This document shows positions 1 through 6,357 of a DNA stretch of 7,235 nucleotides, piece after piece. The translations under genes and the position numbers were made by a program. The stretch comes from Sulfurimonas sp. (GTDB lineage Bacteria; Campylobacterota; Campylobacteria; Campylobacterales; Sulfurimonadaceae): NCBI GenBank assembly GCA_024762705.1, contig JANTGW010000050.1, positions 1 to 7,235 of the forward strand, given 5' to 3'. The notes under the pieces are model-generated. The model saw only the letters and a list, made by a program, of their open reading frames with translations. It was not told the origin of the DNA and did not search any database. The first letter of the stretch is position 1. Every line of letters begins with the position of its first letter.

Positions 1-1
1 G

Positions 2-790
2 CTTGTAAAGTATTTTGACGGGACAGTTGTTGAGATTCAGACAAGCGATGCCACAGCATTTAAAATCACTCCTCAACAGTTACAAGATGCACTAACACCA
101 AAGACTAAAATGATAGTACTTACTACACCTTCAAACCCTACTGGTGCCGTTTATTCAAAAGAAGAACTTACTGCTTTGGCAAAAATCCTTGAAGGAACTG
201 ATGTTTTAGTAGCGAGTGATGAAATGTATGAAAAACTCGTGTATGATGGTGAATTTACCTCTGCAGCAGCGATAAGTGAAGACATGTTTAAAAGAACTAT
301 CACCATTAATGGTTTAAGTAAATCTGTTGCTATGACAGGCTGGCGTTTTGGCTATATGGCTGCACATCATACAGAGATAATAAAAGCTTCAAAAAAGCTG
401 CAGTCACAAAGCACATCAAACATCAATACGATGACACAGTATGCTGCCATTGCAGGACTTGACGGCAGTGCAGATGATGATATAGAAATGATGAGACAGG
501 AGTTTTCTAAACGTCGGGATGAAGCAGTTAAACTCTTTAATGAAGTTGACGGTCTGAGTGTTTTAAAACCAGATGGTGCTTTTTATTTGTTTGTAAATAT
601 TCAAGAAGTCAGTAACGACTCACTTACTTTTGCAAAAGAACTTTTAGCTTCAAAAGGCGTAGCAGTCGTTCCTGGCGTTGGTTTTGGCAGTGAAGGCTAT
701 TTTAGATTTAGTTTTGCTACTGGTATTGCAAGTATAAGAGAAGGTATTAAAAGAATTGACGAGTTCATTCAAGAACTCAAAGCTAAGTAG
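2..790 (+). CDS. aspB: Aspartate-type class I aminotransferase, C-terminal 262 residues (5' truncated)
   Basis: This is a PLP-dependent fold-type I aminotransferase, probably cytoplasmic aspartate aminotransferase interconverting aspartate and 2-oxoglutarate with oxaloacetate and glutamate. The reading frame is open from base 2, so the Met at 110 is internal and the N-terminal third lies outside the window. Visible residues (numbered from base 2) include the SNPTG motif with Asn45, DEMY with Asp73 and Tyr76 (cofactor contacts), the PLP-binding Lys107 in LSKSVAMTGWRFGY, and Arg235 in YFRFSF, the usual carboxylate-binding arginine. The end (LKAK, TAG) fits a full-length family C-terminus. The family is AAT subgroup I-gamma style; members can also act on prephenate or other substrates, so exact specificity is inferred. 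It converges on the minus-strand gene ending at 799, with only 8 bp between the stops. Confidence 0.9.
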   Translation, partial: LVKYFDGTVVEIQTSDATAFKITPQQLQDALTPKTKMIVLTTPSNPTGAVYSKEELTALAKILEGTDVLVASDEMYEKLVYDGEFTSAAAISEDMFKRTITINGLSKSVAMTGWRFGYMAAHHTEIIKASKKLQSQSTSNINTMTQYAAIAGLDGSADDDIEMMRQEFSKRRDEAVKLFNEVDGLSVLKPDGAFYLFVNIQEVSNDSLTFAKELLASKGVAVVPGVGFGSEGYFRFSFATGIASIREGIKRIDEFIQELKAK

Positions 791-809
791 GGATTAACCT
801 ACTTCAGCT
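781..809. terminator. Hairpin spanning two convergent stop codons, possible bidirectional terminator
   Basis: Bases 785-791 (AAGTAGG) are perfectly complementary to 798-804 (CCTACTT) with a 6-nt loop. The stem extends by AGCT (781-784) pairing with AGCT (806-809) across one bulged C at 805. The TAG stop of the plus-strand aminotransferase (788-790) and that of the minus-strand small gene (799-801) lie in opposite arms. A second, smaller inverted repeat, GAGTTC/GAACTC (761-766 and 773-778), lies just beside it inside the aminotransferase gene. Neither side has a clean run of T, so calling it an intrinsic terminator is inference; the hairpin itself is directly visible. Confidence 0.45.
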
Positions 810-1002
810 CAGATAAGGCCTTAATGACTTCATCTAAATTATCTAATGGAATATGAACTTTCCACTCTGGATTTTCTGCGTCACCTGAGAGTGAAATACC
901 TATACTTGCAACAGTACCACTTCCTTCACCATATGGTTCATTGATCTTTGTAACAGATATTACACCGTGCTTTGTCCCACTTAATGGTATAACTTTTGAC
1001 AT
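799..1002 (-). CDS. Small conserved-looking protein of unknown function, 67 aa
   Basis: I do not recognise a named family. The protein is 67 residues, with no signal peptide, membrane segment or cysteines. It has a glycine-rich centre (EPYGEGSGTVASIGISLSG, residues 22-40), then WKVHIP and a final predicted amphipathic helix (LDEVIKALSEL). The pattern suggests several beta strands followed by a C-terminal helix, the order seen in small PC4-like nucleic-acid-binding proteins, but that resemblance is only a guess. It is a real gene by context: a strong Shine-Dalgarno AAGGAG (1008-1013) sits 5 nt before the ATG, it lies 21 nt downstream of lpxD on the same strand, and it ends in the convergent hairpin. 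It is probably the last gene of the ilvBN-lpxD unit. Confidence 0.8.
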   Translation of the reverse strand: MSKVIPLSGTKHGVISVTKINEPYGEGSGTVASIGISLSGDAENPEWKVHIPLDNLDEVIKALSELK

Positions 1003-1007
1003 ATTAA

Positions 1008-1013
1008 CTCCTT
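1008..1013 (-). promoter_or_regulatory. Shine-Dalgarno of the 67-aa gene
   Basis: Read on the minus strand this is AAGGAG, 5 nt before the ATG at 1000-1002. It is a strong match in the 21-bp gap after lpxD. It supports the small reading frame as a translated gene with this start. Confidence 0.75.
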
Positions 1014-1023
1014 GGTTTATTTT

Positions 1024-1974
1024 TTACTTGATAAGTCTAGCAAGTTTTGCCTGAAGTTTAAGCCATAGTCTGTGATCCATCAAAGGAAATCCTGCATATG
1101 TCCTGCCAGGCTCTTTTATAGAACTCGTAATACCGCTTCTAGCAGCAAATTTGGAAAACGGTGCAATTTCAAGATGTCCTGCGGCTGCAGACTGTCCTCC
1201 CATGACAATATTTCTGCCAAGTTTGGTTGAGCCAGCAAGCCCGACTTGTGAAACAAGTACACTGTATTCGCCTATTTCACAATTATGACCAATTTGCACA
1301 AGATTGTCTATGCGTACACCTTTCTTAATACGCGTACTTCCAAAAACAGCCCTGTCTATACTTGTGTTACTTCCTATCTCCACATCATCTTCAAGTACTA
1401 CATTGCCATTTTGATAAATCTTTTTGTGCTCACCCTTTTCATTTGTAGCAAATCCAAAGCCATCTGAGCCGATAACAGTATTTGCATGTACCATACAATC
1501 ATTGCCGATTTTACAGTCTCTATAAACTGTAACATTTGGATACAGTATTGTATTATCCCCTATTTCACTGTTTGCTCCAATGTATACATGCGCCAAAACG
1601 GTGCAGTTATCGCCGATAACAGCACCATTGGCAATTTCCGCTTTAGAAGAAATAGTACAATTTTTACCTATTTTCGGCATCGGCAGAGAATTATCTTCTA
1701 TTGGAGGTGCGAAATATTTTGAAAGAATTGCCATAGACCAATATGGATTGCTGGTAACTAAAGGTACACACCCGACAGGAAGTTTATCTGCCAAATTTTC
1801 AGAGAGTATAACTGCAGCGGCTTTTGTATTTTCCAGGTCTTTGACATATTTTGAGTTTGACACAAAAGAAACTTCATCTCCTTTTGCATCTTTAAGTGTA
1901 TTCATACCTGAAATTTCTACATCATTGGCACTGAAATCACACTCTAAAATTGAAGCTATTTGACTCAGCTTCAT
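1024..1974 (-). CDS. lpxD: UDP-3-O-acylglucosamine N-acyltransferase LpxD
   Basis: LpxD transfers a 3-hydroxyacyl chain from acyl carrier protein to the 2-amino group of UDP-3-O-acyl-glucosamine, the third step of lipid A synthesis, in the cytoplasm. The protein has 316 residues (E. coli 341). Residues 1-95 form the N-terminal uridine-binding domain, including VSFVSNSKY (35-43). Residues about 100-275 are left-handed beta-helix hexapeptide repeats of the [IV]G-x4 type. IGSDGFGFA (168-176) is a family hallmark, and His230 in QIGHN matches the catalytic histidine (His239 in E. coli). The end, PGRTYAGFPL then a helix (from 289), is also typical, with the terminal helix shorter than in E. coli. 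The ATG follows the ilvN stop by 4 nt. Only a weak GAGAGA precedes it, inside ilvN, so translation is probably coupled. Confidence 0.96.
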   Translation of the reverse strand: MKLSQIASILECDFSANDVEISGMNTLKDAKGDEVSFVSNSKYVKDLENTKAAAVILSENLADKLPVGCVPLVTSNPYWSMAILSKYFAPPIEDNSLPMPKIGKNCTISSKAEIANGAVIGDNCTVLAHVYIGANSEIGDNTILYPNVTVYRDCKIGNDCMVHANTVIGSDGFGFATNEKGEHKKIYQNGNVVLEDDVEIGSNTSIDRAVFGSTRIKKGVRIDNLVQIGHNCEIGEYSVLVSQVGLAGSTKLGRNIVMGGQSAAAGHLEIAPFSKFAARSGITSSIKEPGRTYAGFPLMDHRLWLKLQAKLARLIK

Positions 1975-1978
1975 TGTT

Positions 1979-2452
1979 TTATCTCTCTAACGCAACAGCG
2001 CCGCTTCTTACTATCTCTTTTGGATTATATTTTTTGATCGCTTCTAGGTAATGATCAACTCTTTTTGGCTCATCTGCGACCATAGTAATTACAACATCAT
2101 TTCCGACATTGACGATTTTTCCATTATATGCATCACAAATCGCACTGATGTCGCTTATGTTTTCTGTGATCGGAAATTTGACAAGTGCCATCTCTTTTTC
2201 AACTAAGTCGGCATGCTCATAGACACGTAAAACCGGAATTAGCTTGTGAAGCTGCTTTGTAATCTGCTCAATGATGCGAACAGACCCTGATGTAACAATC
2301 GTCAAACGAGAATATTTACTGTCAGGAATCGGTGCAACTGTCAAAGATGTGATGTTATAACCACGTCCTGAGAAAAGGTCAGTAATACGAGATAAAACAC
2401 TCGCTTCATTCACAACGATAACCGAAACTACTCTTCTTTCATTGTCATTCAT
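1979..2452 (-). CDS. ilvN: Acetohydroxyacid synthase small (regulatory) subunit
   Basis: This is the regulatory partner of the large subunit encoded just upstream (IlvN, also named IlvH). It activates acetohydroxyacid synthase and normally mediates valine feedback inhibition. The protein has 157 residues (E. coli IlvH 163). An N-terminal ACT domain covers about 7-82, with NEASVLSRI (15-23), SGRGYNITSLTVAP (28-41) and SRLTIV (48-53). A C-terminal AHAS small-subunit domain follows to residue 157, ending RSGAVALER, like the E. coli RSGVVGLSR end. Asn15 and Asn33 match the E. coli valine-site residues Asn11 and Asn29, but the normally conserved glycine (E. coli Gly14) is Ser18. The ATG shares its A with the ilvB TAA (TAATG). 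AAGGAG at 2461-2466, inside ilvB, is 8 nt upstream, supporting this start and coupled translation. Confidence 0.96.
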   Translation of the reverse strand: MNDNERRVVSVIVVNEASVLSRITDLFSGRGYNITSLTVAPIPDSKYSRLTIVTSGSVRIIEQITKQLHKLIPVLRVYEHADLVEKEMALVKFPITENISDISAICDAYNGKIVNVGNDVVITMVADEPKRVDHYLEAIKKYNPKEIVRSGAVALER

Positions 2453-4149
2453 TATTTACTCTCCTTTTTCTCTAACAGCATCATATTAAACAGACTTCCA
2501 CCTGATGGAACCATCGGCATTACGTTTTCAAATCTTTCAACTTTTACATCTATAAATGCAACAATATTTTTTTCAACTGCATCTTTAAGAGCAGCATCAA
2601 ACTCTTCTTTTGTAGATACTCTGTACCCTATTCCGCCAAATGCCTGTGCAAGCATTACAAAGTCAGGTTGCACAGAAAGATCTGTTTCAGAGTGACGTTT
2701 GTCATAAAAAAGTGTCTGCCACTGGCGAACCATACCAAGGAAATTGTTATTTAAGATGATGTTAATGACAGGCAGTTTTTTCTCTACTGCAGTCATCAGT
2801 TCCTGGCAGTTCATCAAAATAGAACCATCACCCGTAAAGTTTATGCTCACTTTATCAGGTGTAGCCGCTTTAACGCCCATTGCAGCAGGAAAACCAAAGC
2901 CCATAGTCCCGAGTCCTCCCGATGTTATCCATTGACGAGGTCTTGTAAACGGATAGAATTGTGCAGCCCACATCTGGTGTTGTCCAACATCAGTAGAGAC
3001 ATTTGCATCATCACCAAGAAGCTCACCTACTCTTTTTATAACCCATTGCGGTTTAATGTTCTCAGTATCTTCGTGGAAAGTAAGAGGATGCAGTTCATCA
3101 AAATTCTCTATTGTTTCTCTCCATGGTTCATACTTCTCACTGTCAACCATTGAAGTCAGTTTTAACATCTCTTCTACAACATTTTTAACATCACCAACGA
3201 TCGGATAGTTTGCATTTACAAGCTTGGAAATACTTGCAGGGTCTATATCTACATGTATTACAGCTGCATTTTTGGCAAATTCACTTAGTTTCCCTGTAAC
3301 ACGGTCATCAAATCTTGCACCAAGAGCTATAACCAAGTCAGTTTCGCTCATAGCCATATTTGCCGCGTAACTTCCGTGCATTCCAAGCATACCTACGCGC
3401 AACTTGTCATCATGAGAAAGTGTCCCCAGTGCCATTAATGTCTCAACTGCAGGAATACCGGTTTTGTGAACCAAATCTCTTACTTCATATGCCGCATTTG
3501 AATTAATAACACCGCCGCCGAGATAAAACAATGGACGTTTTGCATTTGCAATTGCCTCCATTGCCTTTTTAATTTGGCGCGGATTTCCATTGACATGAGG
3601 CTTGTATGTTTCAAGATCAAGCTCCACATCATAATCAAATTCAGCGATTTGTGCAGTTACATCCTTAGGTATATCTACATGTACCGGACCCGGACGACCT
3701 GTTCTTGCAATGTAAAACGCTTCTTTAAGTATTCGAGGAAGATCTTTTGCATCAGTGACAAGATAGTTATGCTTCGTACATGAACGGCTTATTCCGACTG
3801 CATCTATCTCTTGAAACGCATCTGTTCCTATTAAACTCATTGGAACCTGTCCTGAAATTACGACCATAGGAACAGAGTCCATATATGCATCAGCCAAACC
3901 TGTTACTGCATTTGTAAAACCAGGTCCGCTTGTTATCATTGAAACACCGACTTTTCCGCTGGCTTTAGAATAACCCTCTGCAGCATGGACAGCCGCCTGC
4001 TCGTGACGAGTTAATATGTGTTGAAAGTTATTTTGTTTGTAGATTTCATCATAGACATTCATAATTGCTCCACCGGGGTAGCCAAAGACTGTGTCTACAC
4101 CCTCTGCAATTAAAGCTTCAATGACCATCTGTGCGCCACTAATTTGCAT
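2452..4149 (-). CDS. ilvB: Acetohydroxyacid synthase large (catalytic) subunit
   Basis: This ThDP-, FAD- and Mg-dependent enzyme (IlvB, also named IlvI) joins two pyruvates to acetolactate, or pyruvate and 2-oxobutyrate to acetohydroxybutyrate, the first common step of branched-chain amino acid synthesis. From the ATG at 4149 it has 565 residues with the standard three domains: ThDP Pyr domain about 1-165, with FGYPGGAI (22-29) and catalytic Glu50 in RHEQAA; central FAD domain about 190-330, with RFDDRVTG (279-286); and PP domain about 365-545, with the ThDP/metal motif from GDGS (440-443) to NNN (467-469). Trp477 in MVRQWQ is the residue linked to herbicide binding. A TTG start at 4164 would add five residues (MRRLF), but it lies across the GAGGAG Shine-Dalgarno, so the ATG is preferred. 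A likely promoter lies in the 80-bp gap upstream. Confidence 0.97.
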   Translation of the reverse strand: MQISGAQMVIEALIAEGVDTVFGYPGGAIMNVYDEIYKQNNFQHILTRHEQAAVHAAEGYSKASGKVGVSMITSGPGFTNAVTGLADAYMDSVPMVVISGQVPMSLIGTDAFQEIDAVGISRSCTKHNYLVTDAKDLPRILKEAFYIARTGRPGPVHVDIPKDVTAQIAEFDYDVELDLETYKPHVNGNPRQIKKAMEAIANAKRPLFYLGGGVINSNAAYEVRDLVHKTGIPAVETLMALGTLSHDDKLRVGMLGMHGSYAANMAMSETDLVIALGARFDDRVTGKLSEFAKNAAVIHVDIDPASISKLVNANYPIVGDVKNVVEEMLKLTSMVDSEKYEPWRETIENFDELHPLTFHEDTENIKPQWVIKRVGELLGDDANVSTDVGQHQMWAAQFYPFTRPRQWITSGGLGTMGFGFPAAMGVKAATPDKVSINFTGDGSILMNCQELMTAVEKKLPVINIILNNNFLGMVRQWQTLFYDKRHSETDLSVQPDFVMLAQAFGGIGYRVSTKEEFDAALKDAVEKNIVAFIDVKVERFENVMPMVPSGGSLFNMMLLEKKESK

Positions 4150-4156
4150 GAAAAGT

Positions 4157-4162
4157 CTCCTC
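4157..4162 (-). promoter_or_regulatory. Shine-Dalgarno of ilvB, decides its start
   Basis: Read on the minus strand this is GAGGAG, 7 nt before the ATG at 4147-4149. An upstream TTG in the same frame (4162-4164) overlaps this site and would have no ribosome-binding site in proper position. The ATG is therefore the supported start. Confidence 0.8.
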
Positions 4163-4191
4163 AATATAATATATAATTTTAAAAATTCGCT

Positions 4192-4217
4192 AATTATACT
4201 TCAGGAGAGCTATAATT
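4192..4217. repeat. Inverted repeat overlapping the ilvB promoter
   Basis: AATTATA (4192-4198) and TATAATT (4211-4217) form a perfect 7-bp inverted repeat separated by 12 bp. One arm contains the proposed -10 box of ilvB. A dyad placed on a promoter could be an operator, but the arms are AT-only, so chance similarity in an AT-rich gap is a real alternative. It is too weak and lacks a suitable T run to be a convincing terminator for the WD40 gene. Confidence 0.35.
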
Positions 4218-4221
4218 GAGG
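4193..4221 (-). promoter_or_regulatory. Probable sigma-70 promoter of the ilvBN-lpxD unit
   Basis: On the minus strand a perfect -10 hexamer TATAAT occupies 4198-4193, giving an expected start near 4186 and an untranslated leader of roughly 37 nt before ilvB. The -35 position at 17-bp spacing reads CCTCAA, a poor match; a weak -35 is common for housekeeping promoters in Campylobacterota. The short leader shows no leader peptide, T-box or attenuator-like structure. Between this site and the ribosome-binding site the DNA is very AT-rich, with a small AATTTT/AAAATT palindrome at 4175-4187. The promoter is predicted from sequence only. Confidence 0.5.
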
Positions 4222-4229
4222 TTAAAGTA

Positions 4230-6356
4230 TTAATCTAAAATTGATTTTACAATCATTGAAGGCCTCCACATGGAGAGTGAGCCTTTTTTCAAAAGTTCAA
4301 AATTTAGTTTTGAATCGGGATATTTTTGCTTAAAAGTTTCAAAAAAATCTTCAATTTGGTCTTGAATACCAAAATTTAGTATATACTTTTTTATGCCTTT
4401 TTCTATCTCTTGCTGAGAGACATTCTGCTCTAAAGCATTTTCAAGCTGCACAATATAACACCATCCAAATATTGTCGCCAAAGCAGTGTATTTTGATTCT
4501 ATTTTCATATATGGCTTTAAAACAGTATAAACACCTTGAACATTGCCAAGTGCGGCATATTTATTGGCCTGTAAAACATCACTGTTGTATTTTGCCTGCA
4601 AATCCATACCGGCATCAGTCTCAAGCAGATCTTCTGAAACTGCCATCATGTTGTAAGCGACAGCAATATCATTCTCTTCCAGCGCTTTATAAAATTTTTG
4701 TTTGCTTTCTACCTCTTTTATAAGTGTTTGTGCTTCTTCAGCAAAATCACTGAAAACTTTTAATGTTCGTAAAAGCTTAAGTGCAGAGTGTATGTCGTTC
4801 TCTTCAATAAGCTTATGCACTTGTATATAAAGAGTATCTCCATATGTCATCAATGCATCATAATCAGGAAACTCTTTTAAAAAAGGATGACGTTTTACAA
4901 GCTCAAAACATATTCTAAACTCTTTTTGTCCTATAGCGTCTTTAAAACGTTTATATATTTCACCTTTTGCCAATACTTCCTGTATAAACTTAGTCTTTTC
5001 ACTTATACCTCGGTATGGAGCCAAAATTGCTTGGGCCTTTGGTATACCTTTGGGCTCTAAAATGTATTTTTGCGCTTGAGCAAATGCTTTTTTCCATCTT
5101 TTTTCAAGTGCTTGATAAATTTTTGACTCTTTATAAACAGGATAAGTGTTTGCAAGATTGTACGCCAGTACTAGTTTTCCTTCTTGTGCAAACTTCAAAA
5201 ATTTGTCAAACTCACTATAATCCTTTAGAAGTTTTTGAATAATTCTATTTTTGGAAGGAATCTCTTTAAACTGGTTTAGCAAAAGCATCGCTTTATTCTT
5301 GTCACCACTTTGCAGAGCCAACTTAGCCTGCTTTAATGCATTTTCCCAAAAATTTGATATGAGCTGATAGACTTTTGTATATGCAAGAGCAGGATTGTAT
5401 TCTACGAGTTTATGCGCAAGGGAAAAATCTTTACTTTTTAAAAGTGTTTTTAGTTTATCTTCTCCCTCATAGACATCATACTGCATTAAAAAGCCATCGT
5501 CAGTACCGATAATAAGATAGTTAAATGCTCCATCAAATGTCAAAGCCGTTATAGGCGAAACTATTTTAATGTATTTCCCTGATAGTAGTTCATAAGTATG
5601 TAAATCATAAAGCAGTACATATCCCAATACTGTGCCAAGAAACAAAAACTGTTCATCATCACTGATGCACATCTGGGTCACTTCATCATGGATTCCCTCC
5701 AGCCGCTGTAATACTTTACCGGTATATATATCCCATATAATCGCACTGGAGCTTTTATCTACACTTACAAGTTTATTTTTACCAAAAAACTTTAATTTTA
5801 TAACAGCAGAAGAGTGGCCTATGAGTTTGTCTTTTGGGGACATTGTAACGAGATTAAAAAGAGAGATTTTTCTGTCATAACTCGCCGTTGCGATCCAGTT
5901 TGCATTTTTTGTAAATGCAATATCATTAATGGTGTCGGCATGATGGGGCAAGGTAAAAACAAGTTTTCCGCTTTTGACATCTATCGCAAAAGTTTTACCG
6001 TCATCTCCACATGAGAACATATACCTCGAAAGAGGATCTATACCTACACAAGAAACCTCTCCATGGTGCCTGTCAACTTTTGTCACCATTTGTTTGGTTT
6101 GAGTGTTGTAAAGTCTTGATTCTCTACAATCTTCACTCAAACTCGCGAGATACTCTCCGTTTTGACTAAAGGCAACTACGCTTGTTTTATAGCGCTCATG
6201 ATGTATATCTACTTTAAAGCCGCCAAACAATTCCAAACTGTCATGCTTAAACTGCCGTACAGTTGTTTGAGAATCAACAACCAAAAGAGTCTCATCATCC
6301 AATATTTGTAATAGTATTATTGGTTGTGTTACACTTTTGCTGTTGACAAGCTTCAT
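4230..6356 (-). CDS. WD40 beta-propeller and alpha-solenoid protein, 708 aa, function unknown
   Basis: I cannot assign a function. There is no signal peptide or membrane segment, so it is probably cytoplasmic. Residues about 9-302 hold seven WD40-like repeats (starting near 9, 53, 96, 137, 179, 220 and 263), enough for one closed seven-blade propeller; only repeat 5 keeps a textbook WD (IIWDI, Trp208-Asp209), while the others show the GH-like start and DG/SxD turns. From 302 to about 638 come four tandem helical repeats of 84-85 residues, and 639-708 is a helical tail. No catalytic motif is evident; the layout suggests a scaffold or protein-interaction role. The ATG starts 1 nt after the ilvA TGA with no clear Shine-Dalgarno, implying translational coupling to ilvA. 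The gene ends 80 bp before ilvB. A periplasmic NapL-like protein was considered but would be half this size and exported. Confidence 0.9.
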   Translation of the reverse strand: MKLVNSKSVTQPIILLQILDDETLLVVDSQTTVRQFKHDSLELFGGFKVDIHHERYKTSVVAFSQNGEYLASLSEDCRESRLYNTQTKQMVTKVDRHHGEVSCVGIDPLSRYMFSCGDDGKTFAIDVKSGKLVFTLPHHADTINDIAFTKNANWIATASYDRKISLFNLVTMSPKDKLIGHSSAVIKLKFFGKNKLVSVDKSSSAIIWDIYTGKVLQRLEGIHDEVTQMCISDDEQFLFLGTVLGYVLLYDLHTYELLSGKYIKIVSPITALTFDGAFNYLIIGTDDGFLMQYDVYEGEDKLKTLLKSKDFSLAHKLVEYNPALAYTKVYQLISNFWENALKQAKLALQSGDKNKAMLLLNQFKEIPSKNRIIQKLLKDYSEFDKFLKFAQEGKLVLAYNLANTYPVYKESKIYQALEKRWKKAFAQAQKYILEPKGIPKAQAILAPYRGISEKTKFIQEVLAKGEIYKRFKDAIGQKEFRICFELVKRHPFLKEFPDYDALMTYGDTLYIQVHKLIEENDIHSALKLLRTLKVFSDFAEEAQTLIKEVESKQKFYKALEENDIAVAYNMMAVSEDLLETDAGMDLQAKYNSDVLQANKYAALGNVQGVYTVLKPYMKIESKYTALATIFGWCYIVQLENALEQNVSQQEIEKGIKKYILNFGIQDQIEDFFETFKQKYPDSKLNFELLKKGSLSMWRPSMIVKSILD
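4443..5453 (-). repeat. Four tandem 84-85-residue helical repeats inside the WD40 protein
   Basis: The four units begin at residues 302, 386, 471 and 555 of the WD40 protein, giving spacings of 84, 85 and 84. Anchors recur at fixed offsets: small residue at +12 (Ala314, Ala398, Cys483, Ala567), Leu/Met at +15 (317, 401, 486, 570), Pro at +20 (322, 406, 491), Tyr at +28 (330, 414, 499), aromatic at +35 (Trp337, Trp421, Tyr590) and a hydrophobic residue at +61/62 (Phe363, Tyr448, Leu532, Tyr616). Unit 2 carries one extra residue around EPKG (434-437). Each unit appears to hold about four helices, which together would form an alpha-solenoid. The repeat is seen at protein level; the DNA has diverged. 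Confidence 0.75.
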
Positions 6357-6357
6357 C

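Noticed and set aside
1580..1963. 127-codon plus-strand open frame
   Set aside because: It is antisense to lpxD, which is unambiguous from its hexapeptide repeats and catalytic His; it is a mirror of that coding sequence.
4162..4164. TTG as the start of ilvB (570 aa)
   Set aside because: It overlaps the GAGGAG ribosome-binding site; the ATG at 4147-4149, 7 nt downstream of that site, is the better start.
4150..4229. Attenuator or T-box leader ahead of ilvB
   Set aside because: The gap is only 80 bp, with no run of Ile/Val/Leu codons in a small frame and no strong alternative hairpins.
4230..6356. WD40 protein as periplasmic NapL
   Set aside because: There is no signal peptide, the length is about double, and no nap genes are nearby.
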